In this document: positions 62,280-64,000 of the stretch, one piece after another | Position numbering within the stretch: the stretch's first letter is position 1 | Layout: each line of letters opens with the position of its first letter | Source: Candidatus Harpocratesius repetitus | GTDB lineage: Archaea; Asgardarchaeota; Lokiarchaeia; Sigyniarchaeales; Promethearchaeaceae | Assembly (NCBI GenBank): GCA_021498095.1 | Contig: JAIZWK010000001.1 | Location: 2,653,666 to 2,717,665, forward strand | DNA length: 64,000 bases | Direction: 5' to 3' | Notes under the pieces: model-generated | What the model saw: the letters and a program-made list of their open reading frames with translations, nothing else | Told to the model about the DNA's origin: nothing | Databases searched by the model: none | Program-made: the position numbers and the translations under genes

Positions 62280-63578
62280 ATGGGAACCATGGAAAAGAGC
62301 ACTGATCTTGTGAATAAAATAAATAAAAATACTAGCGATATTACTAAGTATCTAACTGAGTTAAATTCAATTTTAGAAATGAAAGCCGAAATGTTGTGTA
62401 ATGGGTTGGAAATATCTGAATCAACGATCAAACAAATTCAATTAAAAGGTATTTCATTTGATTTTGGAAGAAAAGGAGGAGCAGGACCTGCAGGTGGGCG
62501 ATATTTCAAATTTTCAAATGGTTCCATATCAAACACACCATTATATCTCTCTCCATCAAATTATCCTAATTTTGAAATTGTTGATATTACATCTGATTTG
62601 AGAGTGATTTTAAAACGAAAAGAAACCCAATTATCCATAAATAATAATAAATTACCACATAAGGAAAAGTCTCAAAATGGACAAAATAGCTCAAATTTAT
62701 CAAATTTAGAACTTTATTTGATTCCTACACCAAAATTCTATTCTCTTTCAAACAAGGAAGGTATTCCATTTAAAAAAATTGCTTTAATGCATGGTAATCA
62801 TACTTTAGCCACAACCGTACATCAACGCTGTCGCTATTGGCGAGGGAATCAACAATGTAAATTTTGTGGACTAGAATTATCGCTGGAGCAGAACGCAACA
62901 ATTGAGTTTAAAACTGCTGAACAGATAATTGAGACAATTACGATGGCGAGGAAAGAAAATCCTGAATTTGTACGCCACTTAACTCTAACAATTGGGACAC
63001 AACCAGAACTAGATAAAGGTATGCGCATTTATCAATCAATAGTTCAAAAACTTCATCAACAATTCCCAAACATTCCTATCCATATTCAAATTGAGCCTAT
63101 GCAAGATGTAAAATGGTATCAAATTTTAAAAGATGTGGGGACAAGTACAATTGGAATTCACTTGGAAATATTAGATGATATAGTTCGCCAGAAGATGTGT
63201 CCTGGAAAAAGTAAAATAACAAAAGAGGTATATTATCAACATTGGAAAGAAGCAGTGCGTGTTTTTGAGCCAAATCAAGTAAGTACATTTATTATTACTG
63301 GTTTTGAAAAGGATATCGATAAATTTAAACAAGAATTAGATAAAATATTACAAATTGGTGTTTTACCTGTAATAACACCAGTAAGAATTATTCCTGGAAC
63401 AAATTTATCACCCCATCAGACTGATGTAAATAATTTTTTGGAGATTTTACGGTTTGCTGCTAAGAAATGCATTGAATACAATCTAGATCCTAGAAAAAAT
63501 GTAGCAGGTTGTATTAGATGTGGGGGATGCAGCCCTTTAATCGATGCATACAAAATTGAAATTTTGAGAGAAAACTGA
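62280..63578 (+). CDS. MSMEG_0568-family radical SAM protein
   Basis: Close in wording to the MSMEG_0568 family: GRKGGAGPAGGRYF near residue 65, PTPKFYSLSNKEGIPFKKIALMHGNHTLATTVHQRC, then CRYWRGNQQCKFCGLELSL. The cluster cysteines are C184, C193 and C196, a spacing of C-x8-C-x2-C wider than the normal CX3CX2C. IGIHLEILDD and QVSTFIITGFEKD follow. A C-terminal GCIRCGGC adds cysteines for a possible second cluster. In bacteria this family sits in a nitrilase-linked gene set of unknown product. None of those partners is seen here; the divergent neighbour is an electron carrier. Confidence 0.82.
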   Translation: MGTMEKSTDLVNKINKNTSDITKYLTELNSILEMKAEMLCNGLEISESTIKQIQLKGISFDFGRKGGAGPAGGRYFKFSNGSISNTPLYLSPSNYPNFEIVDITSDLRVILKRKETQLSINNNKLPHKEKSQNGQNSSNLSNLELYLIPTPKFYSLSNKEGIPFKKIALMHGNHTLATTVHQRCRYWRGNQQCKFCGLELSLEQNATIEFKTAEQIIETITMARKENPEFVRHLTLTIGTQPELDKGMRIYQSIVQKLHQQFPNIPIHIQIEPMQDVKWYQILKDVGTSTIGIHLEILDDIVRQKMCPGKSKITKEVYYQHWKEAVRVFEPNQVSTFIITGFEKDIDKFKQELDKILQIGVLPVITPVRIIPGTNLSPHQTDVNNFLEILRFAAKKCIEYNLDPRKNVAGCIRCGGCSPLIDAYKIEILREN

Positions 63579-63620
63579 TTAATTTAATTAATTGATTGTT
63601 TTTTCAAAGCATTTATATAA

Positions 63621-63959
63621 TTATTTTGATGCAATTTCTTCAAGAATAATCTTGTATTCTTCATTTAATTCATTTTCAGAAAGGTCATTTGATTGAATTC
63701 TTTTTTTTAGATTAAAGTAGAATTTTTCTAATATTTCTAAAACAGCTTTTTCTGAATATATTGGTCGAGTTTCTATATGAGTCGGTAAACGATCTTCCAT
63801 AATGAAATTATCTACATTTTTCAATTCTCCATGTATACCCATAAGTTCAATCAATCTATCACTAAATTCTCTTGTTAAGTGGTGTTCAAAATCGCAAGCA
63901 ATTTTGTTTATTTGTTCAGGATTAGTCATTCCTAAAATACGGTTTAGGAAAATTTCCAT
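63621..63959 (-). CDS. Hypothetical helical protein (112 aa)
   Basis: Small, acidic, all-helical soluble protein with ATG start. Stretches such as MTNPEQINKIACDFEHHLTREFSDRLIEL and NLKKRIQSNDLSENELNEEYKIILEEI suggest three or four helices. No metal-binding pairs and no known family. It converges with the radical SAM gene across a 42-bp gap. Its upstream region runs off the right end of the window. Confidence 0.6.
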   Translation of the reverse strand: MEIFLNRILGMTNPEQINKIACDFEHHLTREFSDRLIELMGIHGELKNVDNFIMEDRLPTHIETRPIYSEKAVLEILEKFYFNLKKRIQSNDLSENELNEEYKIILEEIASK

Positions 63960-64000
63960 TATACTATGGTAAAATACGACTTCTTTTGCTCGTTTTCGCC

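Overview
The window looks like a chromosome segment from an Asgard archaeon, most likely Lokiarchaeia-like (Promethearchaeota). It is very AT-rich, with short intergenic gaps and a mixture of Shine-Dalgarno-led and leaderless-looking starts. Archaeal markers are an L10e-type ribosomal protein uL16, a UPF0147 protein and a methionyl-tRNA synthetase with a fused C-terminal tRNA-binding domain. Asgard flavour comes from a longin/roadblock-like protein, eukaryote-type ATP-citrate lyase subunits, a vWA protein with two C4HC3 zinc fingers, and an apparent selenoprotein with a 3'UTR SECIS-like hairpin. I see no tRNA, rRNA or CRISPR array.

Layout. 0-4.3 kb: a gene cut by the left edge, a broken TnpB/Cas12-like nuclease gene and small membrane proteins. 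4.3-13 kb: a degenerate GH38-like protein, an isochorismatase-family hydrolase, a thioredoxin-reductase-like flavoprotein, an RlmN-like radical SAM enzyme and a GH2 beta-glucuronidase-like protein with altered active-site residues. 12.7-20.7 kb: longin-like protein, UPF0147, an 11-copy decamer repeat, a zinc/membrane protein, a HesB-like gene with two adjacent in-frame UGA codons, metG, an SDR epimerase and the vWA/zinc-finger protein. 20.9-25.7 kb: two cell-surface proteins separated by a complete insertion sequence with inverted repeats and a 6-bp target duplication.

25.8-32.2 kb: GPH sugar transporter, Gfo/Idh/MocA oxidoreductase, IlvD/EDD dehydratase and a ThDP enzyme. These may form a sugar-acid route or, in part, branched-chain amino acid synthesis. 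32.4-38.8 kb: a tight minus-strand operon in the order aconitase, aclB, aclA, isocitrate dehydrogenase. It covers every step between 2-oxoglutarate and acetyl-CoA plus oxaloacetate. 39-48 kb: LRR protein, membrane phosphatase, GNAT, a second GPH transporter and a penicillin-acylase-like Ntn hydrolase.

48-53.4 kb is a mobile zone: two ~286-bp near-identical repeats with imperfect inverted ends, a diverged inverted half-copy, and an IS481-like transposase. The second repeat lies between a tungsten aldehyde:ferredoxin oxidoreductase operon (four-cluster ferredoxin plus AOR) and a ThiS/MoaD-like sulfur carrier. 56-64 kb: zinc-ribbon membrane protein, an NDP-forming acyl-CoA synthetase alpha-like protein lacking its phospho-histidine segment, a compact multi-hairpin element, uL16, a CPBP protease, a flavodoxin-ferredoxin fusion and an MSMEG_0568-family radical SAM enzyme.
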